A program made the position numbers and the translations under genes. DNA of 64,000 nt from Herbaspirillum sp. SJZ106 (GTDB lineage Bacteria; Pseudomonadota; Gammaproteobacteria; Burkholderiales; Burkholderiaceae_D). Positions 8,778 to 16,579 of this stretch are shown here, in pieces. Position 1 is the first letter of the stretch; each line of letters opens with the position of its first letter. Location of the stretch: positions 186,001-250,000 of the forward strand of contig NZ_VFNI01000003.1 of assembly GCF_006715495.1 (NCBI RefSeq), written 5' to 3'. The notes beneath the pieces are model-generated. The model did no database searches and was not told where the DNA came from. It saw only the letters and a program-made list of their open reading frames with translations.

Positions 8778-9989
8778 TCAGGCCTTGCCGCCGGCCGGCT
8801 GGGCCTGCGCGTCGACGGTCTTGGCTTGCGGCTGCATCGGCACCACGGTCGGCGCGATGGCGTCGCCCGGGCGGATGCGCTGCAGGCCGTTGACCACGAT
8901 GCGCTCGCCGCTCTTGAGGCCGTTCTCCACCACCACCAGGCCATCCAGGCTGGCGCCGACGCGCACCTGGCGGTAGATGGCGTGGTTGTCCTTGTCGGCC
9001 ACCATGACGAAACGCTTGTCCTGGTCGGTGCCGAGCGCCTTTTCATCGATCAGCACGGCCTCGTGCGGGGCGCCGCCGCCCAGGCGCACGCGGGCGTACA
9101 GGCCGGGGATCAGTTGGCCGTCGCCGTTATCGAACACGGCGCGCACGCGGATGGTGCCGGAGGCGGGATCGAGGCGGTTGTCCACCGAGCCGACCTTGCC
9201 CTGGCGCGAGTAGCCGTCCTCATTGGCCAGGCCGAGGTAGACCGGCACCGCGGTGCCGGCGGCGCGCGCCGGGTTGACGTACTTGAGGAAGCTTTGCTCA
9301 TCGACGTCGAACGAGGCGTAGACCTTGGCCACCGAGACCAGCGTGGTCAGCGGCGCGTTGGCCGAACCGGGGTTGACCACGTTGCCGACCGTGACCTCGG
9401 CGCGCGAGATGCGGCCGGAGACCGGCGCGGTGATCTGCGTGTATTCCAGGTTCAGGCGGGCGGCGCGCACGGCGGCCTTGGCGGCCTGCACGCTGGCGGC
9501 GGCTTCGCGCGCGGCGTTCTGTTTTTCTTCAAAGTCGCGTTTGGCGATGGCGTTGTCGCCCAGCAGGCGCTGGCCGCGCGCCAGATCCGCCGAGGTATAG
9601 CCGGCACGCGCCTCGGCGCCGGCCAGCTGCGCTTCGGTACGGGCTACTTCGGCGGCATAGGGGCGCGGGTCGATGGTAAACAGCACATCGCCCTTCTTGA
9701 CCAGGGCGCCATCCTTGAAGTGCACCTGGGTCAGCGTGCCGCCGACCAAGGGGCGCACCTCGACCCGGTCGACCGCCTCGATGCGGCCGGAGTAGGCCTG
9801 CCAGTCGATGATCTGCTTGCTGACCACTTCGGCCACATCGACCGGGGCAGCCGGCGGCGCGGCCGGGGCGGTGCTGGCGTTGGCCGAGATGCCGACGGCG
9901 GAAATGGCGCCGCCGACCGTCAGGGCGATGACGGCCAGCACGGTGGCGGTGAGGGCGTAACGGCGGCGTAGTGTAGTAGGAGTGTTCAT
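8778..9989 (-). CDS. RND efflux periplasmic adaptor (membrane fusion protein)
   Basis: 403 residues from ATG 9989, chosen because GAGGAC lies six bases upstream; the frame is open further but without a signal. The N-terminal hydrophobic segment (about 10-32) has no lipobox Cys, so anchoring would be by the membrane segment rather than by lipid. Domain order is normal: lipoyl halves (GRIEAVDRVEVRPLVGGTL and ITAPVSGRISRAEVTVGNVV) flanking a helical hairpin with KRDFEEKQNAAREAAASVQAAKA, then beta-barrel and membrane-proximal domains. It bridges the transporter and the outer-membrane channel. It follows the hydrolase gene by 10 bp and precedes the transporter by 80 bp. Confidence 0.93.
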   Translation of the reverse strand: MNTPTTLRRRYALTATVLAVIALTVGGAISAVGISANASTAPAAPPAAPVDVAEVVSKQIIDWQAYSGRIEAVDRVEVRPLVGGTLTQVHFKDGALVKKGDVLFTIDPRPYAAEVARTEAQLAGAEARAGYTSADLARGQRLLGDNAIAKRDFEEKQNAAREAAASVQAAKAAVRAARLNLEYTQITAPVSGRISRAEVTVGNVVNPGSANAPLTTLVSVAKVYASFDVDEQSFLKYVNPARAAGTAVPVYLGLANEDGYSRQGKVGSVDNRLDPASGTIRVRAVFDNGDGQLIPGLYARVRLGGGAPHEAVLIDEKALGTDQDKRFVMVADKDNHAIYRQVRVGASLDGLVVVENGLKSGERIVVNGLQRIRPGDAIAPTVVPMQPQAKTVDAQAQPAGGKA

Positions 9990-9999
9990 GTTCTTGTCC

Positions 10000-11007
10000 T
10001 CAGAGAGTGGGAGATGGTTGAAGGTTGAACGGCGTATAGTCGGTGTCATTGCTATCGTCGCGATGCGCGCGGGCAAAGCGGCAGCGCAGGAAATTCACGA
10101 TTTCCTTGAGCAGCGGGATATGGGTGCGCAGCGCGCCATGCGTGATGCCGCAAAAGCGCGACACCTGCGTATGCACGCCGGCGCGGATCAGGCCGGAGGC
10201 GTATTTCTCGGCTTCCGGGCACAGCACGTCGCGCTCGGCGGTGGCGATAAAGGCCGCCGGCAGGCCGGCCAGCCGGCTCACTTCCAGCGGCGCCGCATAC
10301 GGGTGCAGGCGCTGCATGGTCTGCGGCAGGTACTGGCGATAGGAGGCGGCGCAGCGCTCGACGGTCAGGTCCGACTGCAGCCGCGCGGCGTCGCCCACCA
10401 GGCGCATGCTGGGGTCGAGCATCGGGCTGATCAGCACCTGCGCGGCCAGCGGCTTGGCGCAGCGGTCGCGCACCATCAGCGTCAGGCTGACCGCCAGGCT
10501 GCCGCCGGCGTCATCGCCGGCTACGACCATGCGGTCGACGTCGGCATTGAGTTCATCGGCATGCTTGCACGCCCATACCGCGGCGGCATAGGCATCTTCC
10601 GGCGCGGCCGGGAACGGCTTGGCCGGCGCCAGCGAATAACCCACCGACAGCACCACGCTGTCGCTGTAGCGGGCGATGAAGCTGGCCGGCGCATCGGCGT
10701 CGTCGAGCGAACCGCTGACGAAGCCGCCGCCGTGGAAGTACATCACCAGCGGCAATGGGGGGCGCTGGCCGGCGCCAGCTTTCTGTACCGGCTGGTACAG
10801 GCGCACCGGAATGCGCCCGAGCGGACCGGGAACGAAAAAATTGCGGATATCGAGGGAATGCGAGCCGTCCATGATGTGCGCCTGGGCCGAAGCCCTTTGT
10901 CGGAGAGTGAGGCGGATTGTGCGCCACAGCACGGTCTCAAATAAACTCATATAATCCAACAACACTGTTCGCCAAGTTCGAACAATCGTGGGGTCGATAT
11001 TCGTCAT
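10000..11007 (-). CDS. Alpha/beta hydrolase (HSL/Aes-like) with Asp at the nucleophile position
   Basis: 335 residues from ATG 11007. The frame stays open upstream, but there it is antisense to the LysR gene and has no start codon nearby. The oxyanion-hole motif HGGGF is present (YFHGGGFVSGSL, about residue 82). The nucleophile elbow reads VAGDDAGGS where this family normally has GDSAGG, so the catalytic Ser is Asp. Candidate acid and base residues remain: the D of TAERDVLCPEA and the H of GITHGAL. The protein may therefore be a GxDxG-type hydrolase (as in epoxide hydrolases and dehalogenases) or a non-catalytic homologue. It is the first gene of the RND operon, 10 bp before the adaptor. No signal peptide, so cytoplasmic. 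The ribosome site is weak. Confidence 0.85.
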   Translation of the reverse strand: MTNIDPTIVRTWRTVLLDYMSLFETVLWRTIRLTLRQRASAQAHIMDGSHSLDIRNFFVPGPLGRIPVRLYQPVQKAGAGQRPPLPLVMYFHGGGFVSGSLDDADAPASFIARYSDSVVLSVGYSLAPAKPFPAAPEDAYAAAVWACKHADELNADVDRMVVAGDDAGGSLAVSLTLMVRDRCAKPLAAQVLISPMLDPSMRLVGDAARLQSDLTVERCAASYRQYLPQTMQRLHPYAAPLEVSRLAGLPAAFIATAERDVLCPEAEKYASGLIRAGVHTQVSRFCGITHGALRTHIPLLKEIVNFLRCRFARAHRDDSNDTDYTPFNLQPSPTL

Positions 11008-11178
11008 AATTCGGCCCAGGATGAGGCTGGCGGCCAGGTCGAGCTGCTTGCCAAGCGGGTGTGAAAGCCGCTTCCAGCCTTGGGAGGCGACTGCCGCCTT
11101 ATCTGTTTTCTGGTGAATTTTCTGGTTTTTGAGTCGGTTTCCGCGGCGATTTGGCTGCATGACCGAAAGGAGAGAGCA

Positions 11179-12198
11179 ATGGACCGTTTCCAGGCCATGC
11201 AGGTGTTTACCGCCGTGGTGGATGCCAACAGTTTCACGCGAGCAGCCGATAACCTGAACCTGCCGCGCACCACCGTCACCACCATCATCCAGGGCTTGGA
11301 AAGCCTGCTGCAGGTGCGCCTGCTGAACCGCACCACGCGCCGCATCAGCCTCACGCCCGACGGCGCCGCTTACTACGAGCGCTGCGTGCGCATCCTGGGC
11401 GATGTCGAGGAAACCGAACAATCCTTCCGCAACGTCACGCGCGGGCCGCAGGGCCGGTTGCGCATCGACGTGCCGGCCTCGGTCGGCCGCCTGTTGCTGC
11501 TGCCCAACCTGTGCGACTTCTATACCAAGTACCCGGATATCGAACTGGTCATGGGCATGGGCGACCGCCCGGTGGACATGGTGCAGGAGGCGGTCGACTG
11601 CGTCATCCGCATCGGCGAGCTGCAGGATTCGTCGATGGTGGCGCGCCGTATCGGCACCTTCCAGACCGTGACCTGCGCCGCGCCGGACTACCTCGAACGC
11701 CACGGCGTGCCGCACACCCTCGAGGATTTGCAGCAGCACAAGTCGGTGCACTACTTCTCCAGCCGCACCGGCCGCACCATCGACTGGGATTTCGTGGTCG
11801 ACGGCGTCACGCGCGAGGTCAAGATGGACGGCAAGCTGTCCGTCAATGACGGCGACGCCTATGTCGCTTGCGCGCTGCAGGGCTTCGGCATGGTGCAGGC
11901 GCCGCTGTACATGGTGATGCCGCACATCGAGGAAGGCCGCTTGGTCGAGGTGCTGTCGCAATGGAAGCCCGCGCCGCTGCCGATCTCGGTGGTCTACCTG
12001 CACAACCGCCATCTCTCGCCCAAGGTGCGTGCCTTCGTCGACTGGGTCGCCGAGCTGTTCTCCACCTGCCCGCTGCATCGCGCCTGCACCATGGGCATGG
12101 AAAAGGTCGAGGGCGAATGCCGCTTCGTCAGCAAGGACGAGGCGACCACCGTGCGCAACGTGGTCGCGCAGCACAACATCGCCGAAAGCGTGTTCTGA
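11179..12198 (+). CDS. LysR family transcriptional regulator
   Basis: 339 residues from ATG 11179 (AAGGAGAGAG upstream). The N-terminal winged helix-turn-helix is clear: MQVFTAVVDANSFTRAADNL and TRRISLTPDGAAYYERC (residues 6-65). A periplasmic-binding-like effector domain follows from about residue 90. The protein is about 35 residues longer than most LysR proteins, with a C-terminal tail (CPLHRACTMGMEKVEGECRF) holding three Cys. It is divergent from the hydrolase-RND operon with 171 bp between the starts, the usual arrangement for a LysR regulator and its target. Control of the pump is inferred from that arrangement; the effector is unknown. Confidence 0.92.
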   Translation: MDRFQAMQVFTAVVDANSFTRAADNLNLPRTTVTTIIQGLESLLQVRLLNRTTRRISLTPDGAAYYERCVRILGDVEETEQSFRNVTRGPQGRLRIDVPASVGRLLLLPNLCDFYTKYPDIELVMGMGDRPVDMVQEAVDCVIRIGELQDSSMVARRIGTFQTVTCAAPDYLERHGVPHTLEDLQQHKSVHYFSSRTGRTIDWDFVVDGVTREVKMDGKLSVNDGDAYVACALQGFGMVQAPLYMVMPHIEEGRLVEVLSQWKPAPLPISVVYLHNRHLSPKVRAFVDWVAELFSTCPLHRACTMGMEKVEGECRFVSKDEATTVRNVVAQHNIAESVF

Positions 12199-12830
12199 CG
12201 CACGCGCGCACGCCAGCGGCGTGCGGTGGATCTCGCTGGGGCTGGGATTGTTCATCGCTGGCCTTTCTTTGTTTTTCTGTCCTGCGGGTTGCTCGCGCCG
12301 GCACTGTTCCCGCAGGCTGCGCGAGGCGGTCTGCATGGATCGGAAAGCGTCATCCCCGCCGGCGCGATGTCGGTGAGGATTCTGGAAAACGGGGTTGGTG
12401 AAGAAGCGGCGCGCTGGTCTGCGCCGGGTTTGCGGGTGCTGCTGGCGGCCTTGGGGCCGGGCTATCGCGTGGCTGCGGCGCTCGCCTCGGTGGCGGGCCG
12501 GCACGGTCTGCATCGTGAATAAAGGTGTTCTTGGCTTGGGGAGGATTATGCTGGATCGCAGCAAATCTTTCGTGCCGAAAGCTGCCGATTTCCTGCCCGA
12601 TTCTACAAAGTCAGCGATGATTGGGCAGTTTTGCGGAAAAACCGCATAATGAGCCTGCTCATGTCCCCTGTATCAAATAAAGGCTTGGGCAAGCATGTTT
12701 TCCCTTGCCGCAGATCGCGAGCATACCTAATCCTGCTGATTTTTTGCCTATTCCTGCAATCTGTGTGGCGGAGAATCAGGCAAATCGGCGAATTGCGCTA
12801 AGCTGGTTCCCATCTGATACCGGAGCCGCC
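12199..12830. other. Intergenic region without a supportable gene
   Basis: 632 bp between the LysR and AraC genes. A 7-bp hairpin (GCACGCC/GGCGTGC, 12208-12224) just after the LysR stop lacks a T-run. Short open frames exist (for example 12226-12522) but have no convincing ribosome site, domain or codon pattern. The last 180 bp are richer in A/T and probably hold the araC-type gene's promoter; no clear -35/-10 pair stands out. Confidence 0.6.
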
Positions 12831-13835
12831 ATGGACCTGAATGAACACGCCGTTTTCGAACCCGCCGCCGGCGCGGCGGGGGCGGAGCATGCCGCTGCGC
12901 CGGCGCAGCCGGACGATGGCGCGCGCTTCGATGCCATGCGGCACGAACTGCTGCAACTGATCGGGCGCTACACCGAAGGTATCGAAGGCACCCTGGAAAC
13001 CGCCATCGAGGGCCTGGGCGTGCACCGCATCACCTGTCCGACCGGCCCTAAGCATGCGGTGCAAAAGCCGGTGTTCGCGGTCATCGCGCAGGGCTCCAAG
13101 CGTGTGCTTATCGGTGACGAGGTCTATGAATACGACCCTATGCATTACCTGGTGGCCTCGGTCGACCTGCCGGTGGTGGGCAAGGTGATGATCGCCAGTC
13201 CCGACGCGCCTTATCTCGGCCTGCGGCTGGAGCTGGATACGCGCGAGATCGGCGCCCTGATCGGCGATGAGGACCTGCCCCAGGCCGTGGTTGCCGATAC
13301 CGCCGCGCGCGGCATGTACGTCAACCGCCTCGACGCCGCGCTGCTGGACGCGGTGCTGCGCTTGCTGCGCCTGCATGAGACGCCGCGCGACATTCCCATC
13401 CTGGCGCCGATGATACGGCGCGAGATCCTGTACCGCCTGCTGATGAACGGCCAGGGCGCGCTGCTGCGCCAGACCGTGCTGCAGGACAGCCAGATGAACC
13501 GCATCGCCAAGGCCATCCGCCTGATGAGGGATGGCTACGCGCAGCCGTTGCGGGTGGAAGACATCGCGCGCGACGTGCACATGAGCGTGTCTTCGTTGCA
13601 CCACCACTTCAAGCTGGTGACGGCGATGAGCCCGCTGCAATACCAGAAGAACCTGCGGCTGCAGGAGGCGCGCAGGCTGATCCTGACCGCCGACATGAGC
13701 GTGGCGCTGGCCGCGCATACGGTGGGTTACGAGAGTTCCTCGCAGTTCAGCCGCGAATACAGCCGCCTGTTCGGCGCGCCGCCGCTGCGCGACAAGCGCC
13801 GCTGGCAGGAAGAGGAAGCGGCGGTTTCCCCGTAG
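12831..13835 (+). CDS. AraC family transcriptional regulator (AraC_N type)
   Basis: 334 residues from ATG 12831, with CGGAG seven bases upstream. The N-terminal half (about 45-190) matches the AraC_N-type sensor domain: VHRITCPTGPKHAVQKPVFAVIAQGSKRVLIGDEVYEYD. The C-terminal half carries two helix-turn-helix units (about 230-325), including MSVSSLHHHFKLVTAMSPLQYQK and AAHTVGYESSSQFSREYSRLFG. Family members such as YqhC control adjacent aldehyde-reductase genes. Here the next gene, 117 bp downstream on the same strand, is an aldo/keto reductase, so control of that gene is a reasonable inference. Confidence 0.92.
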   Translation: MDLNEHAVFEPAAGAAGAEHAAAPAQPDDGARFDAMRHELLQLIGRYTEGIEGTLETAIEGLGVHRITCPTGPKHAVQKPVFAVIAQGSKRVLIGDEVYEYDPMHYLVASVDLPVVGKVMIASPDAPYLGLRLELDTREIGALIGDEDLPQAVVADTAARGMYVNRLDAALLDAVLRLLRLHETPRDIPILAPMIRREILYRLLMNGQGALLRQTVLQDSQMNRIAKAIRLMRDGYAQPLRVEDIARDVHMSVSSLHHHFKLVTAMSPLQYQKNLRLQEARRLILTADMSVALAAHTVGYESSSQFSREYSRLFGAPPLRDKRRWQEEEAAVSP

Positions 13836-13952
13836 TCCCCGGCCCGGCGCCTGCAGGCTCGGCGGCGCGGCGCTAGAATCCCTCCATGCGCCGGCACGGC
13901 GTCTGTGTCGTGCCGGCGTTCCTTATTCTCATTCCACCTGATTGGAGACAGC

Positions 13953-14960
13953 ATGCAATATCGGCGACTCGGCAAGAGCAACCTCAAAGTCTCGGCGCTG
14001 TGCCTGGGATCGATGATGTTCGGCGACCAGACCGACATCGAAGAATCCGGCCGCATCGTCGCCTCGGCGCGCGAGCACGGCGTCAACTTCATCGACACAG
14101 CCGACGTCTACACCAAGGGCCGTTCGGAAGAGCTCGTCGGCCAGCTGCTCAAGGGCCAGCGCCAGCACTGGGTGCTGGCCAGCAAGCTGGGCAACCCGAT
14201 GAGCGACGCGCCCAACGAGTCGCATTATTCGCGCAGCTGGATCGTGCGCGAGACCGACAACATCCTGCGCCGGCTCGATACCGATTACCTCGACATCCTC
14301 TACATGCACCGCGACTACCAGGATGAGAACCTGGAAGAGGCGGTGCAGTCGCTGGGCGACCTGATCCGCGCCGGCAAGATCCGCGGTTTCGGCGTGTCCA
14401 ACTTCCGCGGCTGGCGCATCGCCGAGATCGTGCGCCTGTGCGAGAAGCATAATGTGCCGCAGCCGCTGGTGTGCCAGCCTTACTACAACCTGCTGAACCG
14501 CCAGCCGGAAGTGGAAATCCTGCCGGCCTGCGCCAACTACGGCCTGGGCGTGGTGCCTTACAGCCCGATCGCGCGCGGCGTGTTGACCGGCAAGTATGCG
14601 CCGGGGCAGCAGCCGCCCGAAGGCACGCGCGCCGGGCGCGGCGACAAGCGCATCCTGGAGACCGAGTTCCGCGAAGAGTCGCTGCTCATCGCGCAGAAGC
14701 TGCAGCAGCATTGCGCGGCGCGCGGCGTCAAGCTGGGACAGTTCGCCACCGCCTGGGTGCTGGCCAATGCGGCGGTCAGCAGCGTCATCGCCGGACCGCG
14801 CACGCTGGCGCAGATGGAAGATTATTACGATGCGGTCGAGCTGAAGATCAGCGCCGAGGAAGAAGCGCTGGTGGACAGCCTGGTGACGCCGGGCCATGCT
14901 TCCACGCATGGCTACAACGATCCCAACTATCCGTTCTTCGGGCGTCTGATGCGGGGATGA
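13953..14960 (+). CDS. Aldo/keto reductase
   Basis: 335 residues from ATG 13953 (TTGGAGACA upstream). The catalytic tetrad of the superfamily is visible: D and Y in FIDTADVYTKGRSEE (about 48-62), K in WVLASKLG and H in DILYMHRDY. The C-terminal half has the NADP-binding pattern VIAGPRTLAQMEDY. It is soluble and cytoplasmic and would reduce a carbonyl substrate with NADPH; the substrate is unknown. A -10-like TAGAAT at 13874-13879 may give this gene its own promoter. It is probably regulated by the AraC protein upstream. A strong terminator follows. Confidence 0.93.
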   Translation: MQYRRLGKSNLKVSALCLGSMMFGDQTDIEESGRIVASAREHGVNFIDTADVYTKGRSEELVGQLLKGQRQHWVLASKLGNPMSDAPNESHYSRSWIVRETDNILRRLDTDYLDILYMHRDYQDENLEEAVQSLGDLIRAGKIRGFGVSNFRGWRIAEIVRLCEKHNVPQPLVCQPYYNLLNRQPEVEILPACANYGLGVVPYSPIARGVLTGKYAPGQQPPEGTRAGRGDKRILETEFREESLLIAQKLQQHCAARGVKLGQFATAWVLANAAVSSVIAGPRTLAQMEDYYDAVELKISAEEEALVDSLVTPGHASTHGYNDPNYPFFGRLMRG

Positions 14961-14979
14961 GGGGCAGGGACGGTCGTGC

Positions 14980-15008
14980 AAAAAGCCGCTGCAAGCAGCG
15001 GCTTTTTT
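14980..15008. terminator. Bidirectional intrinsic terminator
   Basis: AAAAA, an 8-bp GCCGCTGC/GCAGCGGC stem with an AA loop (14985-15002), then TTTTTT. It serves the aldo/keto reductase on the plus strand and the small minus-strand gene that ends at 15033. Confidence 0.88.
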
Positions 15009-15032
15009 GCGCGTGTTTGAGGCAGGCCGGCT

Positions 15033-15440
15033 TCAGGTCATGCGTTGCCTGATGGTGCGCCCCCGCTTTTTGGGTAACTCTGCCTGCACGTCGTCGCCCT
15101 CCGGGCGTTCGACGCTGCACAGGTGCAGCAGCATGAAATGGCTTTGCAGCGCCGCGTCGCGTTGCGGGCTGCAGGAGGCGGCGGCAGCAGCCGATGGCGC
15201 GGCCTCATCGGCAGCGGTTGCCGGCGTGACGAGTGCGGCTGGCGCCATGCCGTCGATGCTCTGTTTCCCGATAGGGGCCGTGTCGCCGGCGCCGGCCAGT
15301 CGCAGGCACAGCGCGGCGAGCATGATGCAGGCCGCCGCCAGCCAGGTGAAGTCCCTGTTCATGGCGCGCGCGATGCATGCGGCGCGTTGCCGCCAGGCGG
15401 CGATTGAGGATGGGTCGGAATGAAATGGCGATGTCGGCAT
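15033..15440 (-). CDS. Hypothetical single-pass membrane or secreted protein
   Basis: 135 residues from ATG 15440, preceded by AGGGGAG at six bases. I do not recognise the family. One hydrophobic segment (about 31-50, TWLAAACIMLAALCLRLAGAG) could anchor it. An Ala-rich linker, a Cys pair in the C-terminal half (SCSPQRD, HLCSVE) and a basic tail ending KKRGRTIRQRMT follow. The good ribosome site and the shared terminator support a real gene, but the other strand is also open here. Confidence 0.5.
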   Translation of the reverse strand: MPTSPFHSDPSSIAAWRQRAACIARAMNRDFTWLAAACIMLAALCLRLAGAGDTAPIGKQSIDGMAPAALVTPATAADEAAPSAAAAASCSPQRDAALQSHFMLLHLCSVERPEGDDVQAELPKKRGRTIRQRMT

Positions 15441-15644
15441 GGTGGCTCCCCTGGCGGGAACGGATGCGCATCATCCATCCCCCGTTTCCGGAAAATTATC
15501 CGGCGGCGGGGGTGGGGTTCCTATAGGACGATTCTCAAATTAACTTTGCGCGGGGATCGTCATCCGGGGGATGGCGCCTTTCATCGTTTCAAGGACTTGC
15601 TTGCGGGCATTGTTCATGCCGATGTCGAAGAATTTTTGCCGGGT

Positions 15645-16397
15645 TCAGCGCAGCGCCGCGATCCGGCGGGCGGCTTCCGCCTTGAGCTGCTGGATGTCGG
15701 TGCCCGGGACCACCAGATCCATGCCCAGGGCCTTCATGCGCTGGGCCATGTCCATGGTGCCGGCGAAGATTCCCACATACTTGCCCAGTCGCTTGGCCAG
15801 CGCCACCAGCGAGCCGATGGCGTCGTTGAGTTGCGGCGCGTCGTAGGCGTCGGGCGCCAGGCCCATCTCGATGTTGAGGTCGGCCGGGCCGATGAAGATG
15901 CCGTCCAGGTCGGGCACGCGCAGGATCGCTTCGGCGTTGGCGAAGCCCTGGTTGGTCTCGATCATGGCCAGCGTGAGGATGGTGCGGTTGGCATGCGTGA
16001 AGTAGTCGCTGCCGCCGTACATGAAGCCGCGCGCCGGGCCGTAGCTGCGGCCGCCGCGCGGCGAGTAGTGGCAGGCGCGCACGAAGCGTTCGGCGTCTTC
16101 GGCGGTGTTGATCAGCGGGCAGATCACGCCGTAGGCGCCGGCGTCGAGCAGTTTGTTGATCTCGCCCAGGCCGTTTTCGGAGCAGCGCACCAGCGGCACG
16201 GCATCGGTGGTGGAGATCGCCTGCAGCATCGGCACCGCCGATTCGACCGAGAACAGGCCATGCTGCAGGTCCACCGTCACGGCATCGTAGCCGCTGTTGG
16301 CGACCACTTCGGCCAGCAGCGAATTGCCCATCGATACCCAGCCGCTCAAGGCCATGGTCTTTTGCGCGAACAGGGTGCGCAGCCGGTTTTCCCGCAT
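15645..16397 (-). CDS. HpcH/HpaI family aldolase
   Basis: 250 residues from ATG 16397 (GGAGA upstream). The sequence follows the HpaI/GarL class II pyruvate aldolase pattern: GYDAVTVDLQHGLFS (about 37-51), ICPLINTAEDAERFVRACHYSP, MIETNQGFANAEAIL with the metal-binding Glu, and GIFIGPADLNIEMG with the second metal-binding Asp. Such enzymes reversibly cleave 4-hydroxy-2-oxo acids to pyruvate (or a relative) and an aldehyde. The exact substrate cannot be assigned. It lies 182 bp after the DadA-like gene on the same strand; a weak terminator between them suggests separate units. Confidence 0.92.
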   Translation of the reverse strand: MRENRLRTLFAQKTMALSGWVSMGNSLLAEVVANSGYDAVTVDLQHGLFSVESAVPMLQAISTTDAVPLVRCSENGLGEINKLLDAGAYGVICPLINTAEDAERFVRACHYSPRGGRSYGPARGFMYGGSDYFTHANRTILTLAMIETNQGFANAEAILRVPDLDGIFIGPADLNIEMGLAPDAYDAPQLNDAIGSLVALAKRLGKYVGIFAGTMDMAQRMKALGMDLVVPGTDIQQLKAEAARRIAALR

Positions 16398-16504
16398 GTT
16401 CAGTCTCCGTTGGTATGTTGTTCGTCAGCCGCCTTGATGGCATGGCCTTATGTTAACAGGCCCTGGATGCAACGGCGGTTCCGCGCCGAGCGCGGATGCC
16501 AGCG

Positions 16505-16537
16505 AAAATGGCGCGCCGCCAGCAGCGGTGCGCCATT
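16505..16537 (-). terminator. Weak terminator-like hairpin after the DadA-like gene
   Basis: 8-bp AATGGCGC/GCGCCATT arms (16507-16514 and 16530-16537) with TTTT on the minus strand at the exit. Long loop, so confidence is moderate. Confidence 0.4.
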
Positions 16538-16579
16538 GCGGGCCACGGTGAAAGCTTCTCAGGCGGGCGTGAAACTTCT

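Noticed and set aside
12226-12522. Possible small protein downstream of the LysR gene
   Set aside because: No ribosome site, no recognisable domain, and neighbouring frames are equally open.
11008-12564. N-terminal extension of the hydrolase frame up to 12564 on the minus strand
   Set aside because: It runs antisense through the LysR gene and shows no recognisable domain; ATG 11007 gives a normal-length hydrolase.
13886-14326. ATG six bases after TAGAAT at 13874, as another leaderless gene
   Set aside because: The frame is out of phase with the aldo/keto reductase and overlaps its clear coding region; the TAGAAT is better read as that gene's -10.
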